Below, piece after piece: positions 32,727 to 41,050 of a DNA stretch of 41,050 bases (position 1 is its first letter; every line of letters begins with the position of its first letter). Below the pieces are notes generated by a model. It searched no databases. It worked only from the letters and a program-made list of their open reading frames with translations, and was not told where the DNA came from. Location: contig NZ_REFC01000018.1 of the NCBI RefSeq assembly GCF_003688405.1, forward strand, positions 1 to 41,050, read 5' to 3'. Position numbers and translations under genes: made by a program. Origin of the DNA: Ulvibacter antarcticus (GTDB lineage: Bacteria; Bacteroidota; Bacteroidia; Flavobacteriales; Flavobacteriaceae).

Positions 32727-34403
32727 ATGGAATTAAATAAATATAGTAAACGAGTAACACAAGACGATTCGCAACCAGCAGCAAAAGCAATGTTGTACGC
32801 CATTGGTTTAACCAAAGAAGATTTCAAAAAAGCTTTTGTTGGAATTGCTAGCACAGGTTATGAAGGTAATCCGTGCAATATGCACTTAAACGATTTGGCT
32901 CTTGAAGTAAAACAGGGAACAAAAAATGCAAATTTAGTAGGGTTAATCTACAACACCATAGGCGTGAGTGACGGTATTTCTATGGGAACACCCGGAATGA
33001 GATATTCTTTGCCATCAAGAGATGTCATTGCAGATTCTATGGAAACTGTGGTGGAAGGAATGTCATATGACGCTTTAGTTACGGTAGTTGGTTGTGATAA
33101 AAATATGCCGGGTGCTTTAATGGCAATGCTCAGAACCAATCGACCTGGCGTTTTGGTTTACGGAGGCACCATTGCATCTGGTTGTCATAAAGGTAAAAAA
33201 CTGGATGTAGTTTCTGCTTTTGAAGCTTGGGGACAAAAAGTAGCAGGCAAAATGGATGATGAAGAATATCAAAATGTAATAGAAAAAGCTTGTCCTGGAG
33301 CAGGTGCTTGTGGTGGAATGTACACGGCAAATACCATGGCATCTGCTATTGAAGCTTTGGGAATGTCTTTGCCTTACAACTCGTCAAACCCGGCATTGGG
33401 AAAAGAGAAAAAACTAGAAAGCATAAAAGCGGGTGAAGCGATTCGTTTATTGCTTGAAAAGGACATTAAACCAAAAGATATTGTCACCAAAAAAGCATTA
33501 GAGAATGCCATAAGATTAGTAACCATAATGGGAGGTTCTACCAATGCCGTTTTGCACTTTTTGGCTATTGCCAGAACTGCCGAAGTAGAATTTACCTTAG
33601 ATGATTTTCAAAGAATAGCAGACACCACACCTTTTTTGGCCGACTTAAAACCAAGTGGTCAATTTTTGATGGAAGATGTTCATAACATCGGTGGTATTCC
33701 AGCTGTTTTAAAATATTTATTGAAAAGCGGCCTGTTACACGGAGATTGCTTAACTGTAACTGGAAAAACTTTAGCCCAAAATCTTGAAAATGTTCCTGAT
33801 TTAGTAGCTGGTCAAGAAATTATAAAACCACTAGAAAACCCGATAAAAAAAACCGGGCATTTGCGAATCCTAAAAGGAAATTTAGCCCCTAAAGGATCTG
33901 TTGCAAAAATTACAGGGAAAGAAGGGTTACAATTTACTGGAACTGCCAAAGTATTTGACTCTGAATATGAAGCCAATGATGGTATTAGAGATGGAAAAGT
34001 AGTAAAAGGAGATGTTGTGGTTATAAGATATGAAGGTCCAAAAGGTGGACCAGGAATGCCAGAAATGCTAAAACCAACTGCCGCTATTATAGGAGCAGGT
34101 TTAGGAAATGATGTTGCTTTAATTACAGATGGAAGATTTTCTGGAGGAACACACGGCTTTGTGGTAGGGCATATTTCGCCAGAAGCACAAGTAGGTGGAC
34201 CAATCGCTTTTGTGAAAAACGGAGATAAAATTACTATTGATGCTATCAAAAACACCATTGATTTTAATATTTCCGAAGAAGAAATTAAAAAGCGAAAAGC
34301 AAAATGGAAACAACCCGAGTTAAAATATAAAAAAGGGGTGCTTTATAAATATGCAAGAACCGTTTCGTGTGCCTCAAAAGGCTGTGTAACAGATGAATTT
34401 TAA
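32727..34403 (+). CDS. ilvD: dihydroxy-acid dehydratase
   Basis: A 558-residue iron-sulfur enzyme dehydrating 2,3-dihydroxy-acids to 2-oxo acids, step three of the Ile/Val pathway. Characteristic segments are [11 protein letters not shown] near residue 49 with a cluster Cys, [14 protein letters not shown] (about 118-131), [17 protein letters not shown] (about 189-205) with two more cysteines, and the C-terminal [20 protein letters not shown] (about 470). Length is normal for the family. It lies 25 bases after ilvE and 24 bases before ilvB on the same strand. Confidence 0.95.
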   Translation: MELNKYSKRVTQDDSQPAAKAMLYAIGLTKEDFKKAFVGIASTGYEGNPCNMHLNDLALEVKQGTKNANLVGLIYNTIGVSDGISMGTPGMRYSLPSRDVIADSMETVVEGMSYDALVTVVGCDKNMPGALMAMLRTNRPGVLVYGGTIASGCHKGKKLDVVSAFEAWGQKVAGKMDDEEYQNVIEKACPGAGACGGMYTANTMASAIEALGMSLPYNSSNPALGKEKKLESIKAGEAIRLLLEKDIKPKDIVTKKALENAIRLVTIMGGSTNAVLHFLAIARTAEVEFTLDDFQRIADTTPFLADLKPSGQFLMEDVHNIGGIPAVLKYLLKSGLLHGDCLTVTGKTLAQNLENVPDLVAGQEIIKPLENPIKKTGHLRILKGNLAPKGSVAKITGKEGLQFTGTAKVFDSEYEANDGIRDGKVVKGDVVVIRYEGPKGGPGMPEMLKPTAAIIGAGLGNDVALITDGRFSGGTHGFVVGHISPEAQVGGPIAFVKNGDKITIDAIKNTIDFNISEEEIKKRKAKWKQPELKYKKGVLYKYARTVSCASKGCVTDEF

Positions 34404-34426
34404 TTAAAAATTAAAACCATAATAAA

Positions 34427-36148
34427 ATGGAAACTTTAACAAAAAAAACAAAAGTTAAGCAACGCTTGATGACAGGTTCGCAAGCGGTTGTTCACTCATT
34501 AATAGCAGAAGGTGTAGATTTAATATTTGGATATCCGGGTGGCGCTATTATGCCAGTTTACGACGCACTTTATGATGTGGAAGATAAATTAACACACATT
34601 TTAACCAGACACGAACAAGGCGCAACTCACGCTGCACAAGGATTTGCTAGAGCAACAGGAAAAGTTGGGGTTTGTTTAGCAACTTCTGGTCCTGGCGCGA
34701 CTAATTTAATTACTGGAATTGCAGACGCACAAATAGATTCTACACCCTTGGTGTGCATTACAGGGCAAGTGGCAAGCCATTTATTAGGCACTGATGCTTT
34801 TCAAGAAACAGATATTATTGGTATTTCTATGCCAGTTACCAAGTGGAATTTTCAAGTAACCCGAGCAGAAGAAATTCCTTTTGCCTTGGCCAAAGCCTTT
34901 TATATAGCTAGAACCGGCAGACCAGGTCCTGTTTTAATTGATATTACCAAAGACGCTCAATTTGGAACACTTGATTTTGATTATCAACCTTTTAAAGGAA
35001 TGAGAAGTTACGTGCCTACGCCGCAATTGAGTTTAACGAAAGTAGCTGAAGCCGCATCTTTAATTAATGCAGCCAAAAAACCTTTTGTAGTGTTCGGTCA
35101 AGGCGTCCTTTTAGCAGAAGCAGAAAATGAATTTAAAGCTTTTATAGAAAAAGCGGGTTTGCCTTCGGCGTGGACCATAATGGGGTTATCGGCATTAGAT
35201 TCTGACCATTATTTAAATGTTGGAATGTTAGGAATGCACGGCAATTATGCGCCAAATAAACTAACCAACGAATGCGATTTGTTAATAGCTGTCGGAATGC
35301 GTTTTGACGATAGAGTTACTGGCGATTTAAGTCGATATGCCAAGCAAGCAAAAGTGATTCATTTGGAAATTGACCCTGCGGAAATAGATAAAAATGTAAA
35401 AACAGATGTTGCCATTTTGGGAAATGCCAAAGAAAGTTTAAAAGCATTAACAGAAATGATTAATGAAAACGAACACAAAAACTGGTTAGAAAAATTCAGA
35501 GATTTAGAAAAAGAAGAGTTTAATGAAGTGATAGATGAAGAACTAAATCCTACGTCAGAATTAATGACTATGGGCGAAGTGATGAACAAAATAAACCTTC
35601 ATTCTAATCAAAATAACATCATTGTTACAGATGTTGGGCAGCACCAAATGATAGCTTGTCGATACGCTAAATTTAAGCAAACTCGTTCCTCAATTACTTC
35701 AGGAGGATTGGGAACTATGGGGTTTTGTCTGCCTGCTGCCATTGGTGCAAAAATGGGTAGACCAGATGCACAAGTTATTGGAATTATTGGTGATGGAGGT
35801 TTTCAAATGACCATTCAAGAATTAGGCACCATTTTTCAATTTAAAACAGCTGTAAAAATTGTGGTATTAAACAATGAGTTTTTAGGAATGGTAAGACAAT
35901 GGCAAGAGTTGTTTTTTGAAAAAAGATACGCGGCAACCACAATGGTTAATCCGGATTTTCAAACCATTGTAAAAGGCTACGGCATTAAAACGAAAAAGGT
36001 AGAAAAAAGAGAAAATTTAGAGGATGCAGTAAAAGAAATGTTGGCACACGAGGGTTCCTATTTTCTAGAAGTAATGGTTGGAAAAGAAAACAATGTGTTT
36101 CCTATGATAGCGACTGGTGCTTCTGTTTCAGAAATAAGATTAAAATAA
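34427..36148 (+). CDS. ilvB: acetolactate synthase, large catalytic subunit
   Basis: A 573-residue ThDP- and FAD-dependent enzyme making 2-acetolactate or 2-aceto-2-hydroxybutyrate, the first shared step. The N-terminal domain has GYPGGAIMPVYDAL and the catalytic Glu in TRHEQGATHAAQGFARATGK. ATSGPGATNLITGIADAQ follows. The C-terminal ThDP motif is GDGGFQMTIQELGTIFQF, running into VVLNNEFLGMVRQWQELFF. All expected segments are intact. It is followed after 5 bases by its regulatory subunit gene. Confidence 0.95.
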   Translation: METLTKKTKVKQRLMTGSQAVVHSLIAEGVDLIFGYPGGAIMPVYDALYDVEDKLTHILTRHEQGATHAAQGFARATGKVGVCLATSGPGATNLITGIADAQIDSTPLVCITGQVASHLLGTDAFQETDIIGISMPVTKWNFQVTRAEEIPFALAKAFYIARTGRPGPVLIDITKDAQFGTLDFDYQPFKGMRSYVPTPQLSLTKVAEAASLINAAKKPFVVFGQGVLLAEAENEFKAFIEKAGLPSAWTIMGLSALDSDHYLNVGMLGMHGNYAPNKLTNECDLLIAVGMRFDDRVTGDLSRYAKQAKVIHLEIDPAEIDKNVKTDVAILGNAKESLKALTEMINENEHKNWLEKFRDLEKEEFNEVIDEELNPTSELMTMGEVMNKINLHSNQNNIIVTDVGQHQMIACRYAKFKQTRSSITSGGLGTMGFCLPAAIGAKMGRPDAQVIGIIGDGGFQMTIQELGTIFQFKTAVKIVVLNNEFLGMVRQWQELFFEKRYAATTMVNPDFQTIVKGYGIKTKKVEKRENLEDAVKEMLAHEGSYFLEVMVGKENNVFPMIATGASVSEIRLK

Positions 36149-36153
36149 AACTA

Positions 36154-36690
36154 ATGGAAAAGACAAGATTTACAATATCCGTATTTACAGAAGATGTAGT
36201 GGGAATACTCAATAGAGTGTCCATTATTTTCACAAGAAGAAAAATAAATGTAGAGAGCATTGCCGCTTCTGAAAGTGAAATCAAAGGAATTTATAGATAT
36301 ACCATAGTGCTTACAGAAACGGAAGACCAAGTTAAAAAAGTAGTTGGGCAACTGGAAAAACAAGTAGAAGTAGTTAAGGCCGTTTTTCATCCTGATGCTG
36401 AAATTGTACATCAAGAAATAGCTCTTTACAAGGTGAAAACAGGTGTTTTAGCTTCAGGTGGTAATGCAGAAAAAATAGTTCGTTTTCACAATGCCCGAGT
36501 TTTATCTGTTGAAACAGAATTTACCGTCATAGAAAAAACGGGACACAAGGAGGAAACACAACAGTTATTTGATGATTTAAAACCTTTCGGAATCTTAGAG
36601 TTTGTTCGTTCTGGAAGAGTAGCCATTACCAAACCAATGAAAACATTGTCATCAATCGTAGAGTCATTAGAAGAATTATTAAAAAAGTAA
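36154..36690 (+). CDS. ilvN: acetolactate synthase, small regulatory subunit
   Basis: A 178-residue protein whose first 75 residues form an ACT domain ([20 protein letters not shown], then [13 protein letters not shown]). This domain binds valine and passes feedback inhibition to the large subunit. The second half matches the C-terminal domain of IlvH/IlvN proteins ([39 protein letters not shown]). It begins 5 bases after ilvB and ends 8 bases before ilvC. Confidence 0.92.
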   Translation: MEKTRFTISVFTEDVVGILNRVSIIFTRRKINVESIAASESEIKGIYRYTIVLTETEDQVKKVVGQLEKQVEVVKAVFHPDAEIVHQEIALYKVKTGVLASGGNAEKIVRFHNARVLSVETEFTVIEKTGHKEETQQLFDDLKPFGILEFVRSGRVAITKPMKTLSSIVESLEELLKK

Positions 36691-36698
36691 AAAACAAA

Positions 36699-38168
36699 AT
36701 GAAAAATTATTTCAATACCTTATCATTAAGAGAGCAACTGTCACAATTAGGTAAATGTGACTTTATGGATAACTCAGAATTTAAAAACGGCGTAAATGCT
36801 TTAAGAGGAAAAAAGATTGTCATTATAGGTTGTGGAGCACAGGGCTTAAACCAAGGCCTAAATATGAGAGATTCTGGATTGGATGTTTCTTACACCTTGA
36901 GGGAAAGTGCCATAAAAGAGCAAAGACAATCTTTTAAAAATGCCAACGAAAACCAATTTAAAGTGGGTATATATGGAGAAATGATTCCTACAGCAGATTT
37001 GGTTATAAATCTAACTCCCGACAAGCAACATACAGACGTGGTTAGTAAAGTAATGCCTTTGATGAAAAAAGGGGCGACTTTATCGTATTCTCATGGGTTC
37101 AATATTGTGGAAGAAGGAATGAAAGTAAGAGAAGATTTAACGGTAATAATGATGGCTCCAAAATCGCCAGGTTCAGAATTAAGGGAAGAATACAAAAGAG
37201 GTTTTGGCGTACCTACATTAATTGCAGTTCATCCAGAAAATGACCCGAAAAAGGTAGGATTAGAATTAGCAAAAGCCTATGCGGTTGCCACAGGTGGCGA
37301 TAAAGCTGGTGTGTTGCATTCTTCTTTTGTAGCCGAAGTAAAATCGGATTTAATGGGCGAACAAACCATACTTTGTGGTGTATTACAATCTGCATCTATT
37401 TTATGTTTTGACAAGATGCTTGAAAAAGATTTAGATAAAAATTATGCTGCAAAACTAGTTCAAAACGGTTGGGAAACTTTAACAGAAGCCTTAAAACACG
37501 GAGGTTTAACCAATATGATGGACAGACTTAGTAACCCAGCAAAAGTAAAAGCTTACGAATTGGCAGAGGAAATAAAAGCCATTATGACGCCTTTATTCCA
37601 GAATCATATGGATGATATTATGTCTGGCGAATTTTCTAAAGGAATGATGAAAGATTGGGTAAATAACGACAAAGATTTGTTGAACTGGCGAAAAGCAACA
37701 GGCGAAACCGTTTTTGAACAAACCAAAGCTACTGACGAATTTATTAGTGAGCAAGAATATTTTGATAATGGAACTTTATTGGCTGCATTCTTAAAAGCAG
37801 GAGTAGAATTGGCTTACGAAACAATGACAGATTCAGGAATAAAACCAGAATCTGCGTATTACGAATCACTGCACGAAGCACCATTAATTGCCAACACAAT
37901 TGCAAGAAAAAAACTGTATGAAATGAACAGAGTTATTTCTGATACTGCGGAATATGGCTGTTATTTATTTGATCACGCATGCAAACCTTTGTTAGCCGAT
38001 TTTATGAAAAATATTGATACAAACTTAATTGGCAAACCATTTTCAACAGACAATGAGGTAGATAATAAAAAATTGATAGCCATAAATCAAGTCTTGAGAA
38101 ACCATCCCATAGAAAAAATTGGTGCGACTTTGAGAACTTCTATGAAAGCTATGCAAAACTTAAATTAA
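36699..38168 (+). CDS. ilvC: ketol-acid reductoisomerase, class II
   Basis: A 489-residue enzyme, the long class II form found in enterobacteria and Bacteroidota. It isomerises and reduces acetolactate with NADPH and Mg2+. The Rossmann motif [20 protein letters not shown] (about 45-64) is followed by SYTLRESAI with basic residues for [35 protein letters not shown] and the metal-binding [14 protein letters not shown] are present, followed by the duplicated helical C-terminal domain. Its stop shares one base with the ilvA start (TAATG). Confidence 0.95.
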   Translation: MKNYFNTLSLREQLSQLGKCDFMDNSEFKNGVNALRGKKIVIIGCGAQGLNQGLNMRDSGLDVSYTLRESAIKEQRQSFKNANENQFKVGIYGEMIPTADLVINLTPDKQHTDVVSKVMPLMKKGATLSYSHGFNIVEEGMKVREDLTVIMMAPKSPGSELREEYKRGFGVPTLIAVHPENDPKKVGLELAKAYAVATGGDKAGVLHSSFVAEVKSDLMGEQTILCGVLQSASILCFDKMLEKDLDKNYAAKLVQNGWETLTEALKHGGLTNMMDRLSNPAKVKAYELAEEIKAIMTPLFQNHMDDIMSGEFSKGMMKDWVNNDKDLLNWRKATGETVFEQTKATDEFISEQEYFDNGTLLAAFLKAGVELAYETMTDSGIKPESAYYESLHEAPLIANTIARKKLYEMNRVISDTAEYGCYLFDHACKPLLADFMKNIDTNLIGKPFSTDNEVDNKKLIAINQVLRNHPIEKIGATLRTSMKAMQNLN

Positions 38169-39427
38169 TGACAACACAAACCCAATATATTAATTTAAAT
38201 AATGTGAAAAAAGCAGCAACGCTTTTGAGGGATATTGTTTTGGAAACGCCTTTGCAAAAAAATTTATTTTTGTCTGAAAAATTTGATGCAAATATTCTAT
38301 TTAAACGAGAAGACTTACAAGAAGTGCGTTCGTACAAAATAAGAGGTGCTTATCATAAAATTTCATCATTAACTGCGTTAGAATTAAACCAAGGCGTAGT
38401 TTGCGCAAGTGCTGGCAATCACGCTCAAGGTGTTGCTTACTCGTGTAAGCTAAAACAAATCAAAGGCATAATTTTTATGCCTACACCTACACCAAATCAA
38501 AAAATAGAACAAGTAAAAATGTTTGGAGGAGACTACGTAGAACTTATTTTAACTGGCGACACTTATGATGATGCGTACGAAGCTGCTATGCATTATTGTA
38601 CAGAAAAAAAGATGTCATTTGTTCATCCTTTTCACGATATAAAAGTGATAGAAGGACAAGCAACCATCGCTTTAGAAATATTAGCCCAAAGCAAAAAACC
38701 AATAGATTATTTGTTTTTGCCTGTTGGCGGAGGTGGTTTGGCTGCTGGTGTTTCTAGTGTTTTTAAAGAACTTTCTCCCAATACCAAAATTATTGGTGTA
38801 GAACCGATAGGCGCGCCTTCAATGTCTATTTCTTTAAAAAATGGATTTAATACTAAAATAGAAAACATAGATAAATTTATTGACGGAGCATCTGTGCAAA
38901 AAGTGGGCGATTTAAACTTTGAAATTTGCAAAAATAACTTGGATGAAATGGTAACGGTTCACGAAGGAAAAGTGTGTCAAACTATTTTAGATTTATACAA
39001 TAAAAACGCCATTGTAGTTGAGCCAGCAGGAGCATTAACCACAGCTGTTTTAGATCAGTTTTTAGATGAGATAAGAGGTAAAAATGTGGTTTGCTTAGTC
39101 AGTGGTTCTAATAATGATATTACTCGAACGGAGGAAATAAAAGAACGTGCTTTGCTTTATTCTGGACATAAACATTATTTCATTATCAAATTTCCCCAAA
39201 GAGCGGGCGCATTGCGAGAGTTCTTGAACGATATATTAGGACCAAATGACAACATCACACATTTTGAATATTCTAAAAAACACAACAGAAATTCTGGTCC
39301 TGCCATAGTTGGTTTAGAATTACTAAACCCTCAAGATTTAGGAGAATTAATTCAAAAAATGAAAACCAAAAAGTTCTTTGGAGAATATCTGAATGATAAG
39401 CCCGATTTATTTCAGGTTTTGGTTTAG
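38168..39427 (+). CDS. ilvA: threonine dehydratase (deaminase)
   Basis: A 419-residue PLP enzyme turning threonine into 2-oxobutanoate, the entry to isoleucine. The PLP Lys lies in VRSYKIRGAYHK (about residue 57). SAGNHAQGVAYSCKL and the glycine-rich phosphate loop PVGGGGLAAGVSSV (about 189-202) follow. A single ACT-like C-terminal domain (HYFIIKFPQRAGALREFLND, about 335-419) should bind isoleucine for feedback control; E. coli IlvA has two such units. It is the last gene; about 50 bases later comes the closing cassette arm. Confidence 0.93.
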   Translation: MTTQTQYINLNNVKKAATLLRDIVLETPLQKNLFLSEKFDANILFKREDLQEVRSYKIRGAYHKISSLTALELNQGVVCASAGNHAQGVAYSCKLKQIKGIIFMPTPTPNQKIEQVKMFGGDYVELILTGDTYDDAYEAAMHYCTEKKMSFVHPFHDIKVIEGQATIALEILAQSKKPIDYLFLPVGGGGLAAGVSSVFKELSPNTKIIGVEPIGAPSMSISLKNGFNTKIENIDKFIDGASVQKVGDLNFEICKNNLDEMVTVHEGKVCQTILDLYNKNAIVVEPAGALTTAVLDQFLDEIRGKNVVCLVSGSNNDITRTEEIKERALLYSGHKHYFIIKFPQRAGALREFLNDILGPNDNITHFEYSKKHNRNSGPAIVGLELLNPQDLGELIQKMKTKKFFGEYLNDKPDLFQVLV

Positions 39428-39476
39428 CTTCATCTCTAAAAGATTAAAAATAATTAGACTTACTGTAAGGAAGCAC

Positions 39477-39696
39477 TAAGCACAACAACGAATATGCAAA
39501 CATGGCTTAGTGGGAAATTGATTTTAAATTCCTACTTTTAATTAAAATATGATTCATCGGAACAATCCGAACTCGCTTGCCCTTCTGAGTCTCACGCAGC
39601 TTCGTAGCATTGAGCCGAAACGAGCGATTGATGGCTGAGCTGCTTCAAGCCGCACGCTTCACCAGGCGCCACGATTCATATTCAAACCCGTTGTAA
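39477..39696 (+). repeat. attC-like element, family C (right boundary of ilv cassette)
   Basis: R'' TAAGCACAAC is a perfect 10-base complement of GTTGTGCTTA at 31400, 8.1 kb upstream. Spacer AACG, L'' GAATATGCAAACATGG, L' CCACGATTCATATTC, G|TT at 39690. Confidence 0.85.
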
Positions 39697-39721
39697 AACA
39701 TTTAAGACCAAACGATAATAA

Positions 39722-40261
39722 ATGAGTAAAGTAAAATACTATTACGACTCTGAAACGCTTTCGTATCGAAAAATACAAAGTGAAAAAAAAAGTACGTTAA
39801 ATTTATGGACTGGTTTCATTTCGACAACAATAGCAGGATTTGCCATATTGATTATCGTATCGGGAGCATATCAAGAGAATTTTGGTAAAAAAACTGATAT
39901 TGAAATCAATGACCGAATTGAAAATTTAGATAAAATAACATCTGATTTAGAAAGTTTAAGTCGATTTATAGAAAATCAAAAGACCAATCTCAAAGAACAA
40001 AATAAAGTTCTGTCCGAATTAAAAAATGAGAATAAAAAACTCGAAAAGGTTGTCGGAATGAATAAAGAAAACGTGGATGCGTTATTTCAAATTCAAGAAG
40101 ACAACGCGAGGAAAAGAATTTGGACCGACAGAATAATTGGTTTCTTATTTGGTCTTGCTGGCTCTTTTCTAATAGCTTTACTTTTCCGATTTTGGGATAG
40201 GAATAAAAAGCGAGAATTACCAGATGGCGATGATGAAATTTATATAAAGAAACCCAAATAG
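39722..40261 (+). CDS. coiled-coil membrane protein, 179 aa
   Basis: A membrane helix at about residues 27-48 (GFISTTIAGFAILIIVSGAY) and a second at about 139-159 (IIGFLFGLAGSFLIALLF). Between them lies a long predicted coiled coil with regular Leu/Ile/Asn heptads (about 60-118). Function unknown; it may be a small membrane-tethered dimer. ATG 39722 is 32 bases from the cassette edge. Arms GTTGTAAAAC and GTTTTACAAC pair perfectly. Confidence 0.68.
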   Translation: MSKVKYYYDSETLSYRKIQSEKKSTLNLWTGFISTTIAGFAILIIVSGAYQENFGKKTDIEINDRIENLDKITSDLESLSRFIENQKTNLKEQNKVLSELKNENKKLEKVVGMNKENVDALFQIQEDNARKRIWTDRIIGFLFGLAGSFLIALLFRFWDRNKKRELPDGDDEIYIKKPK

Positions 40262-40274
40262 TAGCGGGAAAAAC

Positions 40275-40494
40275 GTTTTACAACAACGAATATGCAATCA
40301 TGGCTTAGTGGGAAATTGAATTGAAATTCCTACTTTTAATCAAAATATGATTCGTCGGAACAATCCGAACACGCTTGCCCTTCTGAGTCTCACGCAGCTT
40401 CGGAGAATTGAGCCGAAAAGAGCGATTGATGGTTGAGCTGCTTCAAGCCGCACGCTTCGCCAGGCGCCACGATTCATATTCAAACCCGTTACTT
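40275..40494 (+). repeat. attC-like element, family C
   Basis: R'' GTTTTACAAC perfectly complements GTTGTAAAAC at 39690. L'' GAATATGCAATCATGG, L' CCACGATTCATATTC, G|TT at 40488. Confidence 0.85.
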
Positions 40495-40758
40495 TTAATC
40501 GCTCGGAAAAAAAATCATCTGATTTCCTTTCCGAACTCCAAACTTAGGAAAAAGCTAATCCTCGAATGAGCGAACCACTCTCCTATCTGATTCAATTTGA
40601 AACGTTTTCAAAATTTACAATTTGGTTATCTAAATTCTAAACTGTCAATTCAACTTCTGATGTAATTATTCTTACTCTTTTGTTTCAATTCGGAAATTCA
40701 ATTCTGAGAACTCTGGTTCTAGTAAATCGGTTGGATCGTGTCTCGCACAAAAAGTAAC
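40488..40758 (+). other. gene-less cassette NC8 (possible structured RNA)
   Basis: Arms GTTACTTTT and AAAAGTAAC pair perfectly. Closest to NC6, with hairpin CGGAAA/TTTCCG and the blocks AAAAAGCTAATCCTCGAA, CCACTCTCCTATCTGATTC and TCGTGTCTCGC. No gene. Confidence 0.7.
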
Positions 40759-40969
40759 AATGTATAATTATCATGGCTTTTGGGCAGCAAAGTACTGTAT
40801 TTACTACAAATAATTGACTATCTTGGTTTCTGAAAAATCGAGGAAGCTTGCCTTTCTGAGTCTCACGCAGCTCCGAATAATTGGAACTAACAAGAGAACT
40901 GAAGAACTGTCGCTGCTTCAAGCCGCACGCTGCGCCAAGCGCCACGATTATTATACAAACCCGTTACAG
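40750..40969 (+). repeat. attC-like element, family B
   Basis: R'' AAAAGTAAC, spacer AATG, L'' GTATAATTATCATGG, L' CCACGATTATTATAC, G|TT at 40963, opening a new cassette with GTTACAGCAC. Confidence 0.84.
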
Positions 40970-40994
40970 CACATATTACTAAAAATTTCGAATT

Positions 40995-41050
40995 ATGAAA
41001 ATATCATATTTATTACTCCCGATTTTCTTGATAATGTTAGGTTGTTCTTC
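40995..41050 (+). CDS. putative lipoprotein, cut by window end
   Basis: Only 18 codons are visible: MKISYLLLPIFLIMLGCS, a lipoprotein signal with lipobox MLGC. ATG 40995 lies 32 bases from the cassette edge, the usual gene position in this array. The mature protein lies outside the window. Confidence 0.6.
   Translation, partial: MKISYLLLPIFLIMLGCS

Noticed and set aside
32948-34258. Minus-strand open frames inside ilvD and other ilv genes
   Set aside because: They lie fully within genes with unmistakable homology and are shadows of the coding strand.
1-41050. CRISPR array
   Set aside because: Repeats are about 215 bases, differ between families and are separated by whole genes. No short spacers and no cas genes are present.
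1-41050. tRNA, rRNA or phage genes
   Set aside because: No cloverleaf, rRNA segment or phage structural protein was recognised on reading either strand.

Overview
The window looks like chromosomal DNA of a marine-type Flavobacteriaceae (Bacteroidota). It is AT-rich, most genes have no clear Shine-Dalgarno, and the best promoter match is the Bacteroidota TAnnTTTG box. It carries DUF6090-like proteins and an ilvE-D-B-N-C-A operon in the order familiar from flavobacteria. No rRNA, tRNA, CRISPR, transposase, phage gene or integron integrase was seen.

The dominant structure is an array of about 36 complete same-orientation elements of roughly 215-220 bp, spread from end to end and separating one to a few genes each. 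They behave like very long integron attC sites. Every element ends in AAACCCG|TT. The first 10 bases of each cassette (GTT plus 7 variable bases) reappear as reverse complement just after its gene, at the start of the next element. I matched these arms by eye for nearly every cassette, mostly 9-10 of 10 bases, for example GTTGTGCGCA at 1675 with TGCGCACAAC at 3041. Inside each element come an L'' box, a long conserved interior with covarying stems, and an L' box complementary to L''. I sort the elements by L box: A (GTATAACGCTTATG), B (GTATAATAATCATGG), C (GAATATGCAATCATGG), D (GTATAATTTTCATTGC) and E (GTATATGAAAACATGG). In the element entries R'' is the left arm, R' the right arm.

Layout. 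1-9500: a gene-less cassette, a tandemly duplicated zinc-ribbon cassette, hypothetical and membrane proteins, a GNAT plus alpha/beta-hydrolase cassette, and a lipoprotein. 9500-16100: a 5'-truncated DUF262 gene, membrane proteins, a C45-like hydrolase, an inverted hicAB toxin-antitoxin locus containing a reversed element, and a DUF6090 gene. 16100-31200: gene-less cassettes, a membrane protein with an MNT-type nucleotidyltransferase, an intradiol-dioxygenase-like lipoprotein, a lipocalin-like lipoprotein, an M48-like protease, a broken Mrr endonuclease, a DUF1801 protein, a RelE/ParE-type toxin-antitoxin pair, a PLD-type nuclease and two tandem DUF6090 genes. 31400-39486: a complete isoleucine/valine operon behind two tandem leader-peptide attenuators, itself bounded by matching cassette arms. 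39690-41050: a coiled-coil membrane protein, a gene-less cassette and the start of a lipoprotein.

Eight cassettes hold no gene. They share a related sequence of about 270 bases (one is 196) with a covarying hairpin, possibly a structured RNA. Cargo such as toxin-antitoxins, nucleases, small membrane proteins and lipoproteins is typical of integron arrays; a six-gene core biosynthetic operon is not. The attC interpretation rests on architecture seen in the sequence. Recombination activity and the identity of the recombinase are inference.
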